In this document: piece by piece, positions 33,899-44,453 of the stretch | Numbering within the stretch: the first letter of the stretch is position 1 | Layout of the letters: each line of letters starts with the position of its first letter | Assembly (NCBI RefSeq): GCF_002117915.1 | Contig: NZ_BDJB01000003.1 | Coordinates: 496,001 to 560,000, forward strand | Reading direction: 5' to 3' | DNA from: Sphingomonas sp. TZW2008 | Lineage (GTDB): Bacteria > Pseudomonadota > Alphaproteobacteria > Sphingomonadales > Sphingomonadaceae | Length of the DNA stretch: 64,000 nt | Made by a program: the position numbers and the translations under genes | The notes under the pieces: model-generated | What the model was told of the DNA's origin: nothing | The model's database searches: none | The model's input: the letters and a program-made list of their open reading frames with translations, nothing else

Positions 33899-34188
33899 GC
33901 GGGTGCATCCCCCGGCGCGAGCGTCTTCATCGCCAGCGCGTGGATCGAGTCGCGCATGAGATCGCCGAGCGCCTGGTTGACGAGGCGCTGGCGCGCGACG
34001 CGCGAGAGCCCGGCGAAGGCTGCACTCTCGACAACGACGCGGAAATGCGACTCGCCCGATCCATCGTCGCCCGCATGGCCGCGATGCTGCGCGCTTTCGT
34101 TGATCACGGCGAGCCGCGTCGGGGCGAGCGCCTGGGTGAGACGAGCGGTGATCGCCTGTTCGATCGGGCCGGTGGAAGCGTCGGTCAT
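33895..34188 (-). CDS. BolA family protein
   Basis: A 97-residue protein of the BolA/IbaG family, with the class II KH-like fold: LAVINESAQHRGHAG, SHFRVVVESAAFAGLSRVARQRLV and the terminal SIHALAMKTLAPG. BolA proteins pair with monothiol glutaredoxins in iron-sulfur cluster handling. The ATG at 34188 is chosen at the first residue of the conserved unit. Its start is only 12 bases from that of the divergent J-domain gene. Confidence 0.92.
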   Translation of the reverse strand: MTDASTGPIEQAITARLTQALAPTRLAVINESAQHRGHAGDDGSGESHFRVVVESAAFAGLSRVARQRLVNQALGDLMRDSIHALAMKTLAPGDAPA

Positions 34189-34200
34189 GCTGCCTACATA

Positions 34201-34815
34201 ATGCGTTTTGACGGGGATTGTCGGGTTTTGGCGAAGGAAAGGGCGAACACACGGTTTCACGGAAGGATCGAAGGCGATCGGCCGTGCGCCGTACCCGGTT
34301 GCCCCGCGCCGGGTGAATTCAGGGCGCCGCCGCTCGAAGGGGCGAGCAGCGACGGGCCGCCGGCGTTCCGCTGGTTCTGCCTGGAGCACGTTCGCGCGTT
34401 CAATGCCGGGTACAATTACTTCGACGGGATGACGGCGGAGGAGATCCACCATGCGCAGCGTCCGCTGGCGGGGTGGGAGCGCGAGACGCGCGCCTTCGCC
34501 CGCGCGGGTGGCGGCGATCCGGGGCCGCGCTGGCACGATTTCGCCGACCCGCTCGACGCGATCAGCGCGCGCTTCCGCCGCGAGACCGCGCCCGAGCGCG
34601 CCGACGGCAAGCCGCTGTCGGGGCAGGATCGCGCGAGCCTCAGGGTGCTCGGGCTCGCGGCGGACGCCGACCGATCGGCGCTGCGCAAGCGCTACAGCGA
34701 ATTGGTGCGGCGCTATCACCCAGATCGCAACGGCGGCGACCGCAGCCACGAAGCGATGCTGCAACAGGTGATTGCGGCGTATCAGCAGCTACGCCAGGCG
34801 CCGGCGTTTGCGTGA
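34201..34815 (+). CDS. J-domain (DnaJ-class) protein
   Basis: A 204-residue protein with a C-terminal J domain. The HPD tripeptide (about 173-175) lies in RRYHPDRNGG, and helix II/III flank it; the order is reversed relative to DnaJ, where the J domain is N-terminal. The N-terminal 130 residues include two Cys (CAVPGC) and a WFCLEHVRAFN segment that could bind zinc. It would stimulate an Hsp70 such as DnaK or HscA. The start at 34201 is the only nearby Met, but it leaves a 12-bp gap to bolA, so the true start could be an internal GTG or TTG closer to RFHGRIEG. Confidence 0.82.
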   Translation: MRFDGDCRVLAKERANTRFHGRIEGDRPCAVPGCPAPGEFRAPPLEGASSDGPPAFRWFCLEHVRAFNAGYNYFDGMTAEEIHHAQRPLAGWERETRAFARAGGGDPGPRWHDFADPLDAISARFRRETAPERADGKPLSGQDRASLRVLGLAADADRSALRKRYSELVRRYHPDRNGGDRSHEAMLQQVIAAYQQLRQAPAFA

Positions 34816-34877
34816 AGCGCGGCCGGCTTAGCCCGCGTCATCGCCAGATAAGGCGGGTCGGCAGGGCGCGAAACAAG

Positions 34878-34908
34878 AAGGGCCCCGGCATCGCTGCCAG
34901 GGCCCTTT
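34878..34908. terminator. bidirectional Rho-independent terminator between the J-domain gene and pnp
   Basis: AAGGGCCC and GGCA on the left pair with TGCC and GGGCCCTT on the right around a four-base loop, with one internal mismatch. On the minus strand the stem is followed by CTTCTTGTTTCG, a U-rich tail, so it best fits the end of the rpsO-pnp transcript. It can also stop the J-domain transcript arriving from the other side. Confidence 0.75.
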
Positions 34909-34935
34909 CCTGTCTGTGCCTATCGGCAAGACCGC

Positions 34936-37275
34936 CTAGTCGCGGTCGTTCGTCAGGAAGGCCGGCGCGAACTCGGGGGCGTTGCCCTCGTCGCTACCGC
35001 CTTCACGGCCACCCTCCGGGCGCGGGCCGCGATCGCGGCGCGGACCACGGTCGCCGCCGCCACGTGGGCCACGATCGCCACCGCGGCCGCCGCGATCGCC
35101 GCCGCCGTCACGGCGCGGGCCACGGTCGCCGCGCGGCTCGCGCGGTTCACGTGCCGGGCGCGTGTCCTCGAGCTCGGCGCCGGTCTCCTGATCAACGACG
35201 CGCATCGACAGGCGAACCTTGCCGCGCGGATCGATCTCGAGGACCTTGACCTTTACTTCCTGGCCTTCGGACACGACGTCACCCGGCTTCTCGACGCGCT
35301 CGTTCTTCATCTCGGAGACGTGGACGAGACCGTCCTTGCCACCCATGAAGTTCACGAACGCACCGAAGTCGACGATGTTGACGACCTTGCCGTTGTAGAT
35401 CTTGCCGACTTCCGCCTCTTCGACGATGCCCTTGATCCACTTGATCGCGGCCTCGATCTGCGAGTGATCGGACGAGCTGATCTTCACCACGCCCTCGTCG
35501 TCGATGTCGACCTTGGCGCCGGTGGTGGCGACGATCTCGCGGATCACCTTGCCGCCGGTGCCGATGATGTCGCGGATCTTGGACTTGTCGACCGTCAGCG
35601 TCTCGATCCGCGGCGCATGCGCCGACAGTTCGGTCCGGGTTTCGCCCAGCGCCTTGTTCATCTCGCCCAGGATGTGCGCACGGCCTTCCTTGGCCTGGTG
35701 CAGCGCCGCCTCGAAGATCTCCTTGGTGATGCCGGCGATCTTGATGTCCATCTGCATCGTGGTGATGCCTTCGGACGTGCCAGCCACCTTGAAGTCCATG
35801 TCGCCGAGGTGATCCTCGTCACCCAGGATGTCGGACAGGATCGCGAAATCCTTGCCTTCCAGGATCAAGCCCATGGCGATGCCAGATACCGGGCGCGAGA
35901 TCGGCACGCCGGCGTCCATCAGCGCCAACGACCCACCGCACACCGACGCCATCGACGACGAGCCGTTGGACTCGGTGATGTCGCTGGTCAGGCGGATGGT
36001 GTACGGAAACTCTTCCTTCGACGGCAGCACCGGGTGCAGCGCACGCCATGCCAGCTTGCCGTGGCCGACCTCGCGGCGGCCCGGCGCGCCGAAGCGGCCC
36101 ACTTCACCGACCGAGTAGGGCGGGAAGTTATAGTGCAGCATGAAGTGCTGATACGACAGGCCATTGAGGCCGTCGATCATCTGCTCCGCATCGCGGGTGC
36201 CGAGCGTCGCGGTCGCGATCGTCTGCGTCTCACCGCGCGTGAACAGCGCGGAGCCATGCGCACGCGGCAGGAAGTGCGTCTCTGCTTCGATCGGGCGGAT
36301 CTGCGTGGTGGTACGGCCGTCGATGCGCTTGCCGTCCTTCAGGATCGCCTGACGGACGATGTTCGCCTCCAGCTTCTTCACCAGCTTCAGCGTGCCGAGA
36401 TACTGGGCGGGATCGCTTTCCTTGAGGTCGGCGAACGCCTCGCGCGCTTTGGTGCGTGCCGCATTCAGCGCGTTCTGGCGCTGCTGCTTGTCGGTCAGCT
36501 TGTAGGCGGCTGCGATGTCCTTGCCGATCGCCTTGTCGAGCTTCTTCATGGTCGCCGACTTGTCGTCGACCGGTGCCAGCTCCCACGGATCCTTGGCGGC
36601 CTGCTCGGCGAGCTTGACGATCGCCTTGACGACTTCACGGCAGGCATCGTGCGCGAACAGCACGGCGCCAAGCATGATCTCTTCCGACAGCTCCTTGGCT
36701 TCGGATTCGACCATCATCACCGCATCGTAGGTGGCGGCGACGACCAGATCGAGCTGACCCTCTGCGACCTGCTTGTCGGTCGGGTTCAGGACGTACTCGC
36801 CATCGACATAGCCGACGCGTGCGGCACCGATCGGGCCCATGAAGGGCACGCCCGAGATGGTGAGCGCGGCCGACGCGGCGACCATCGAGAGGATGTCGGG
36901 CTCGTTCTCGCCGTCATAGCTCAGCACCTGAGCGATGGCGTTGATCTCGTTGTAGAAGCCTTCCGGGAACAGCGGGCGGATCGGGCGGTCGATGAGACGC
37001 GAAACCAGCGTCTCCTTTTCGGTCGCACCGCGCTCACGCTTGAAGAAGCCGCCCGGGATGCGCCCGGCCGACGAAAACTTTTCCTGGTAGTGGACGGTAA
37101 GCGGGAAGAAATCCTGCCCTTCCTTGACCGTCTTGGCCGCGGTGACGGCGCACAGCACCACCGTCTCGCCGAGCGTCGCGATCACCGCGCCGTCGGCCTG
37201 GCGGGCAACCTTGCCCGTCTCGAGCGTCAGGGTGTCGCCGCCCCACTCGATGCTTACCGTTTTCTTGTCGAACAT
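34936..37275 (-). CDS. pnp: polyribonucleotide nucleotidyltransferase (PNPase)
   Basis: A 779-residue phosphorolytic 3'-5' exoribonuclease and degradosome component. It has two RNase PH domains separated by a helical linker, then a KH domain with the GTGG loop ([14 protein letters not shown], about 560) and an S1 domain ([19 protein letters not shown], about 625). Beyond S1 the last 80 or so residues are an Arg/Gly/Asp/Pro-rich disordered tail made of [15 protein letters not shown] units, ending in AFLTNDRD. The E. coli enzyme is shorter. It follows rpsO and its hairpin, the classic rpsO-pnp arrangement, with a structured leader that could mediate autocontrol. Confidence 0.97.
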   Translation of the reverse strand: MFDKKTVSIEWGGDTLTLETGKVARQADGAVIATLGETVVLCAVTAAKTVKEGQDFFPLTVHYQEKFSSAGRIPGGFFKRERGATEKETLVSRLIDRPIRPLFPEGFYNEINAIAQVLSYDGENEPDILSMVAASAALTISGVPFMGPIGAARVGYVDGEYVLNPTDKQVAEGQLDLVVAATYDAVMMVESEAKELSEEIMLGAVLFAHDACREVVKAIVKLAEQAAKDPWELAPVDDKSATMKKLDKAIGKDIAAAYKLTDKQQRQNALNAARTKAREAFADLKESDPAQYLGTLKLVKKLEANIVRQAILKDGKRIDGRTTTQIRPIEAETHFLPRAHGSALFTRGETQTIATATLGTRDAEQMIDGLNGLSYQHFMLHYNFPPYSVGEVGRFGAPGRREVGHGKLAWRALHPVLPSKEEFPYTIRLTSDITESNGSSSMASVCGGSLALMDAGVPISRPVSGIAMGLILEGKDFAILSDILGDEDHLGDMDFKVAGTSEGITTMQMDIKIAGITKEIFEAALHQAKEGRAHILGEMNKALGETRTELSAHAPRIETLTVDKSKIRDIIGTGGKVIREIVATTGAKVDIDDEGVVKISSSDHSQIEAAIKWIKGIVEEAEVGKIYNGKVVNIVDFGAFVNFMGGKDGLVHVSEMKNERVEKPGDVVSEGQEVKVKVLEIDPRGKVRLSMRVVDQETGAELEDTRPAREPREPRGDRGPRRDGGGDRGGRGGDRGPRGGGDRGPRRDRGPRPEGGREGGSDEGNAPEFAPAFLTNDRD

Positions 37276-37320
37276 GTCGTTTCCTTCACTCCGGCCGCCC
37301 TATGCAGCCGGGGCCTGCTT

Positions 37321-37365
37321 GAGCCAGTCTTGGCTCGTGCCAGTCGGGCCTTATTGCCCGCTGGC
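37321..37365 (-). promoter_or_regulatory. two adjacent hairpins in the pnp leader
   Basis: GAGCCA-GTCT-TGGCTC (37321-37336) is a perfect six-bp stem-loop. GCCAG-t-CGGGC pairs with GCCCG-CTGGC (37339-37365) as a ten-bp stem with one bulge and a six-base loop. Both lie between rpsO and the pnp start. In E. coli a comparable double-stranded leader is cut by RNase III and PNPase to autoregulate pnp; the same role here is inference. Confidence 0.45.
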
Positions 37366-37403
37366 GTTGCACGCTCGCGTCACACGCGAAGCGCAAATGC
37401 GAG

Positions 37404-37426
37404 AAGGGCGCCGCGAGGGCGCCCTT
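37404..37426 (-). terminator. 9-bp perfect hairpin directly after rpsO
   Basis: AAGGGCGCC-GCGAG-GGCGCCCTT starts seven bases past the rpsO stop. The U-rich tail is poor (CTCGCATTTG), so it likely terminates only part of the transcription and allows read-through to pnp, as known for the rpsO terminator of E. coli. Confidence 0.65.
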
Positions 37427-37432
37427 CCGTAA

Positions 37433-37702
37433 TTACTTGCGAAGACCGAGCTTCGCGATGAGGGCGAGGTAGCGATCCCCATCCTTCTTGCGCAGATAAT
37501 CGAGCAGCGAGCGGCGCTTGTTGACCATCATGAGCAGGCCGCGGCGCGAGTGATTGTCCTTCGCATGGCCCTTGAAATGCTCGGTCAGGTTGCGGATCCG
37601 CTCGGTCAGGATCGCGACCTGCACCTCGGGCGAACCAGTGTCGCCTTCGGCGCGCGCGTGATCCTTGATGAGTTCCTGGCGGCGTTCTGCGGTGATCGTC
37701 AC
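37433..37702 (-). CDS. rpsO: 30S ribosomal protein S15
   Basis: An 89-residue S15, the exact usual length, beginning [14 protein letters not shown] after a GTG start at 37702, with GAAGGAAAA as the ribosome-binding site. The 16S rRNA-binding motifs [26 protein letters not shown] and [12 protein letters not shown] are intact. The open frame continues 18 codons upstream, but those residues are not part of S15. It is 19 bases after truB and 157 bases before pnp. Confidence 0.96.
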   Translation of the reverse strand: MTITAERRQELIKDHARAEGDTGSPEVQVAILTERIRNLTEHFKGHAKDNHSRRGLLMMVNKRRSLLDYLRKKDGDRYLALIAKLGLRK

Positions 37703-37721
37703 GTATTTTCCTTCGACATCG

Positions 37722-38615
37722 TCATAGGTTGAAGCCGCGTACGACACGACCCTCACGGGTCTGGACCTCGATCAGCGCCACCGGCACGTCGTGCAAGCAG
37801 GCGAAATACTGGCCATCGTCGGCAGCGATCCCGGCCAGAACACGCCCCTGGCGGAGCGCCCCTGCCTGGTCGGGGGTGAGGGATAGAGCCGGGATGTCGT
37901 CCAGCCCCGCCCTCAATGGCAGGATCAGGTGTTCAAGGGTGCGCGCCTTAGCGGCTTCGCTCAATTTGTCCAGCGATATCGCGTGGGACAGGTCGAACGG
38001 GCCGGCGCGGGTGCGCCGCAAATAGGTGACGTGGCCGACGGTGCCGAGCGCGAGCGCGATATCGCGCGCGAGGCTGCGGATATAGGTGCCCTTGGAGACG
38101 AGCGCGGTGAACGTCGCCGTCTCCACCTCCCCTGCCGCCGGCGCATCGGTAAGCGAAAGGGCATGGATCGTTACGCCGCGGCTCGCGAGCACCACCGCCT
38201 CGCCAGCGCGGGCGAGATCATAGGCGCGACGCCCGTCCACCTTTAGCGCGGAATAGGCGGGCGGCATCTGGTCGATCGCGCCGGTGAAGCGTGGCAGAAT
38301 CGCGGATATGGCGGCACGCGACGGGCGAACGTCGCTCGTCGCGATCACCGCGCCCTCCGTATCGAGCGTGTCGGTCTGCGTCCCGAACGACACGGTGAAG
38401 TCGTATGCCTTGTCGCCGTCGAGCATCCGGCCGGCGAGCTTGGTCGCCTCGCCGAGCGCGATCGGCAGCACGCCCGACGCAAGCGGATCTAGCGTGCCGC
38501 CGTGACCGATCTTGGCCTTAGCATAGCCGCCGTCACGCAGCGCGCGCTTGACCGCGCTGACGCCCTGCGTCGAGCCGAGCCCGAGCGGCTTGTCGAGGAT
38601 GAGCCAGCCGTTCAC
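37722..38615 (-). CDS. truB: tRNA pseudouridine(55) synthase
   Basis: A 297-residue TruB that makes pseudouridine 55 in the T-arm of tRNAs. The catalytic Asp is in [14 protein letters not shown] (about 39-52), the substrate motif [11 protein letters not shown] follows, and the C-terminal PUA-like part is present. It is positioned between the site-2 protease gene (9-bp gap) and rpsO, keeping the truB-rpsO-pnp order of many proteobacteria. Confidence 0.96.
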   Translation of the reverse strand: MNGWLILDKPLGLGSTQGVSAVKRALRDGGYAKAKIGHGGTLDPLASGVLPIALGEATKLAGRMLDGDKAYDFTVSFGTQTDTLDTEGAVIATSDVRPSRAAISAILPRFTGAIDQMPPAYSALKVDGRRAYDLARAGEAVVLASRGVTIHALSLTDAPAAGEVETATFTALVSKGTYIRSLARDIALALGTVGHVTYLRRTRAGPFDLSHAISLDKLSEAAKARTLEHLILPLRAGLDDIPALSLTPDQAGALRQGRVLAGIAADDGQYFACLHDVPVALIEVQTREGRVVRGFNL

Positions 38616-38624
38616 CTTGAACCC

Positions 38625-39311
38625 TTACGACAGCGCCTGCGCAAACCCGAGATACTGGCGCACGAGCCAGTCGGCGGGCGGGCCGACGAGCTTGGCGACG
38701 ATGCTCGCGCCCGGCCAGATCATCGGCACGACGACGAACAGGATGATGACGAGCGGGAAGCCGAACCGCGCAAGCTTCGCCCACTCCACGGCAAGGCGCC
38801 GTGGCAGGACGCCCTGCACGACATGCCCCCCGTCGAATGGCGGCAGCGGCAGCAGGTTGAACACCGCGAGGAAGATGTTGATCAGCAGGAAATTGACGAG
38901 GTTGGCGAGGACGAAGCCCGCCAGTCCCTGCGGCGGCGCCTCCGCCCCGCCGAACAGTACGCCGAGGGCGATCGCCGCCACTGCCGCGAGCGCAAAGTTC
39001 ATGCCCGGCCCGGCGAGTGCGACCGCGACCATGCCCCAGCGCGGGTTGCGCAGCCGCGTGCCATCGACCGGCACCGGCTTCGCCCAGCCGAACACCGGCG
39101 CCTTGGCGAGCGCGAGCGCGAGCGGCAGGATCACCGTGCCGACCGGATCGACGTGGCGCAGCGGATTGAACGACAGGCGGTTGAGCCGCGCGGCGGTGGG
39201 ATCACCCAGCGCGCGTGCCATCAGCCCGTGCGCCACTTCGTGGAAGACGATCGCGATCACCAGCGGGATGATCCATACCGCGGCGGCGTAGACGACATTG
39301 TCGGGTGTCAT
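38625..39311 (-). CDS. site-2 protease family intramembrane metalloprotease
   Basis: A 228-residue polytopic membrane protein of the M50 site-2 protease family. The zinc motif FHEVAHG (HExxH) is in the first helix pair and the distal ligand motif NLLPLPPFDGGH in a later helix. It lacks the PDZ domain of RseP, so it belongs to the compact class whose substrates are mostly unknown. The start at 39311 is the Met immediately before the first helix; the frame upstream adds an Arg-rich leader unlikely to be translated. It precedes truB by nine bases. Confidence 0.88.
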   Translation of the reverse strand: MTPDNVVYAAAVWIIPLVIAIVFHEVAHGLMARALGDPTAARLNRLSFNPLRHVDPVGTVILPLALALAKAPVFGWAKPVPVDGTRLRNPRWGMVAVALAGPGMNFALAAVAAIALGVLFGGAEAPPQGLAGFVLANLVNFLLINIFLAVFNLLPLPPFDGGHVVQGVLPRRLAVEWAKLARFGFPLVIILFVVVPMIWPGASIVAKLVGPPADWLVRQYLGFAQALS

Positions 39312-39446
39312 GCAGCGCGAGATAGGCGCGGCGCGCTGGTTGCGCCAGCGGTGTGCCTGCGTTGGCATAGCGGCGCTATCGGCAATGATGACCGCCGCTC
39401 ACGCTGTCGGCGGAGTGCAACGGACGGAAAAGTTGCCGATCTCGCG

Positions 39447-40034
39447 TCAGCCGCCGTCGCCCGCCAATGCGGCGGTGAAATGGCGGCGGCACAGCGCGAC
39501 GTAGCGATCGTTGCCGCCGATCTCGGTCTGCGCGCCCGCCGCGACCGGCTTGCCGGCTGAATCGACGCGCAGGTTCATCGTCGCCTTGCGCCCGCACGCG
39601 CAGACCGACTTGATCTCAACCAACGCATCCGCGAGCGCGAGCAGCCGCGCCGATCCCTCGAACAGCGCGCCCTGGAAATCGGTGCGCAGCCCGTAGGCGA
39701 GGACGGGAATACGATCGATATCGGCGAGCCGGGCGAGCTGGTCGACCTGCGCGGCGGTGAGGAACTGCGCCTCGTCGACGAGCACGCAGGCGATACTTTC
39801 CTCGGCATGGCGATCGAGCACGCATGCGGCGATGTTGGTGTCAGCGTCGAACATCGTTGCGGCGGCCGACAGGCCGATCCGCGAGGTGATCGTACCCGCA
39901 GCGAAGCGGTCGTCGATCGCCGCAGTGAACAGCATCGTCGCCATGCCGCGCTCGCGATAATTGAAGTCGGCCTGGAGCAGGTTGGTCGATTTGCCCGCGT
40001 TCATGCTGGCGTAGTAGAAATAGAGCTTGGCCAT
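39447..40034 (-). CDS. tdk: thymidine kinase
   Basis: A 195-residue type II thymidine kinase that salvages thymidine to dTMP. The P-loop is YYASMNAGKSTNLL (about 8-21), the Walker B-like VLVDEAQFL is near 84-92, and a structural zinc site is suggested by CAC near 145 and a later Cys in ALCRRHF. It lies between rbfA and the site-2 protease gene, interrupting the usual rbfA-truB adjacency, with 149 bp upstream and 135 bp downstream, so it is probably a separate transcript. Confidence 0.95.
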   Translation of the reverse strand: MAKLYFYYASMNAGKSTNLLQADFNYRERGMATMLFTAAIDDRFAAGTITSRIGLSAAATMFDADTNIAACVLDRHAEESIACVLVDEAQFLTAAQVDQLARLADIDRIPVLAYGLRTDFQGALFEGSARLLALADALVEIKSVCACGRKATMNLRVDSAGKPVAAGAQTEIGGNDRYVALCRRHFTAALAGDGG

Positions 40035-40183
40035 GCGTCGATCTCGCCGATCCGGCTACGTCGCGCTACCGTTTTCGCGTCAAAGGCAGACGCGCTTCGG
40101 CAAGGGGCTAGCTGCATCAACGGGAAGCGCAGTAGCATCATTGCGCGAGATCACCGCGCAACTGAATCGGCCGAGTGTTCCGA

Positions 40184-40573
40184 TCAGTCGCGGTCGCCGT
40201 CCAGATCGCGCGCGACCTTGGGATCGCGAAGCAGCTGGTCGATGTGCGTGCCCTCGTCGAAGCTCTCGTCGGCGAGGAACTTGAGCCGCGCGGCATATTT
40301 CATCTTCACGCGGTGTGCGACTTCGCGTTGCAGATAGGCGGTGTTGGTACGCAGCGCCTTCAGCACCTTCTCCTCGTCGCGGCCGAGCAGCGGCTTCACG
40401 AACACGGTCGCATGCCGCAGGTCGGGCGACATGCGCACTTCGGTGACGCTGACGAGGTGGCTGGCGAGCACGTCGTCGTGCACGTCGCCACGCTGCAAAA
40501 TCTCGGACAGGATGTGGCGCACCTGCTCACCGACGCGCAGCGTGCGAACGGATTTCTCTGGCTGTTCGGTCAT
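40184..40573 (-). CDS. rbfA: ribosome-binding factor A
   Basis: A 129-residue RbfA, a KH-fold 16S maturation factor needed for 30S assembly and cold growth. [39 protein letters not shown] and [18 protein letters not shown] are the family blocks. The ATG at 40573 has the strong Shine-Dalgarno AGGGGAGG; the open frame upstream overlaps infB and is not used. The Shine-Dalgarno overlaps the 3' arm of a hairpin in the 47-bp infB-rbfA gap. Confidence 0.95.
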   Translation of the reverse strand: MTEQPEKSVRTLRVGEQVRHILSEILQRGDVHDDVLASHLVSVTEVRMSPDLRHATVFVKPLLGRDEEKVLKALRTNTAYLQREVAHRVKMKYAARLKFLADESFDEGTHIDQLLRDPKVARDLDGDRD

Positions 40574-40585
40574 CGTGCAAAACCT

Positions 40586-40612
40586 CCCCTCCGCCGCACA
40601 GCGACGGAGGGG
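40586..40612 (-). promoter_or_regulatory. hairpin overlapping the rbfA ribosome-binding site
   Basis: On the minus strand CCCCTCCG pairs with CGGAGGGG around an eleven-base loop. The downstream arm runs straight into AGGTTTTGCACG and the rbfA ATG, so the stem covers the Shine-Dalgarno. It may tune rbfA translation, for example with temperature, or act as a weak infB terminator (TTTT follows). Confidence 0.5.
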
Positions 40613-40620
40613 ATCGTCCC

Positions 40621-43367
<2,747 letters not shown>

Positions 43368-43371
<4 letters not shown>

Positions 43372-44114
43372 TCAAAATCCTCGTGTGTCGTCACGGCCGG
43401 TTCATGCCCGGAAAGTCCGGGCGCCGATGCGCCTTGCGCGGCCGTTGCGCAAGGTGCGGCAATCGGGTTCGCCGTCGAGGCATCGCCTTGACGGAAACCC
43501 ACAGGGTCGGGGCCGATGAAATGCCGCCAGCGATCGAGCGCCTCGCCCAACCTGCCGGCCGCCAAGCGGTCGGTGACGCCGATATGTACCACGTTTTCGC
43601 GGCCCAGCGCCATCGACAATATGGGGCGCGCGACCGGAAGAACCAAGCCCCGAAGATCGGAGCCTTCGCGGTCCGATCCCACCCGCCATGCCTGTGCCAG
43701 CCGGCGACAGCCGTCCTCGCTCGCATCGGCGGCATGGTAGAGTGCGTGGAGACGCCCGGCCCGCGCCGCCTCCGCGATCCGTTCCGATCCGGTAAGCAGC
43801 ATGCCGGCGCGCGATTCGAGCCCCAGCCGGTCGAGCGCATTGCGTTCGAGCGCCTCGGCGACGAGCGCGGCAAGATCATCGGGGATGACGATCTCGCCCG
43901 TCTTGAACGCCCGCGCCAGCGCGCCGCGCAACTTGCCCTTGGCCTGCGCCGTCTCGAGCGCCGCGCGCGTCACGCCAATCCACGCCCCGCGCCCCGGCGC
44001 CTTGGCGCGCACGTCGGGCAGGACGCGGCCGTCCGGCGCACGCACGAGTCGGACGAGGCCATCACGGGGGGCCTCGTCACGCGAGAGAATGCAGGTCCGG
44101 ATAGGATCGCTCAT
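43368..44114 (-). CDS. YlxR (DUF448)-L7Ae-like RNA-binding fusion protein
   Basis: A 248-residue protein. Residues 1-80 are the YlxR/DUF448 domain (RTCILSRDEAPRDGLVRLV, APGRGAWIG). Residues 85-185 resemble the ribosomal L7Ae/YlxQ fold (ALDRLGLESRAGMLLTGSERI). The alphaproteobacterial version fuses what are separate ylxR and ylxQ genes in Bacillus. The C-terminal 40 residues are disordered. It overlaps infB by four bases and is 99 bases after the tautomerase gene, keeping the nusA-ylxR-infB order. Confidence 0.9.
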
Positions 44115-44213
44115 GCGCCGCCTCCATCGCGGCGGCGGGACATGCGCACGACGTCACCGCCCGCCGAGGTGGGAGACAGTTGAAGCCGAACCTGCCGGAG
44201 TGTCGTTAGCCGA

Positions 44214-44453
44214 TCATTGCGAGGGACCCGCATGCGCGTCTCCCTCGCTCGTCGCCGCTTTGGGCGCGTCCCGATCGGCGATCAGCACGCCCCCGGCGCC
44301 GTAATTCTCCGTCGACACCTCTTCGATCACGATCTGCACCGCGGCCGGGTTCTTGCCCAGCCGGGTGACGAGCGAGGACGTGACGTCAGCCACGATCCCC
44401 GCCTTCTGCTCCTTCGATGCGGAGCCCGATATCCTGATCGAGACGAACGGCAT
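44214..44453 (-). CDS. tautomerase (4-oxalocrotonate tautomerase-like) family protein
   Basis: A 79-residue protein. After Met removal the catalytic Pro would be N-terminal (PFVSIRISGSASKEQKAGI), followed by the family beta-alpha-beta unit and VQIVIEEVSTENYGAGG. The last 17 residues are an Asp/Ala-rich tail. The start overlaps the nusA stop by one base (TGATG), so it is translated by coupling with nusA. An enzyme of this type inside the nusA-infB operon is not part of the usual set; its role is unknown. Confidence 0.85.
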   Translation of the reverse strand: MPFVSIRISGSASKEQKAGIVADVTSSLVTRLGKNPAAVQIVIEEVSTENYGAGGVLIADRDAPKAATSEGDAHAGPSQ

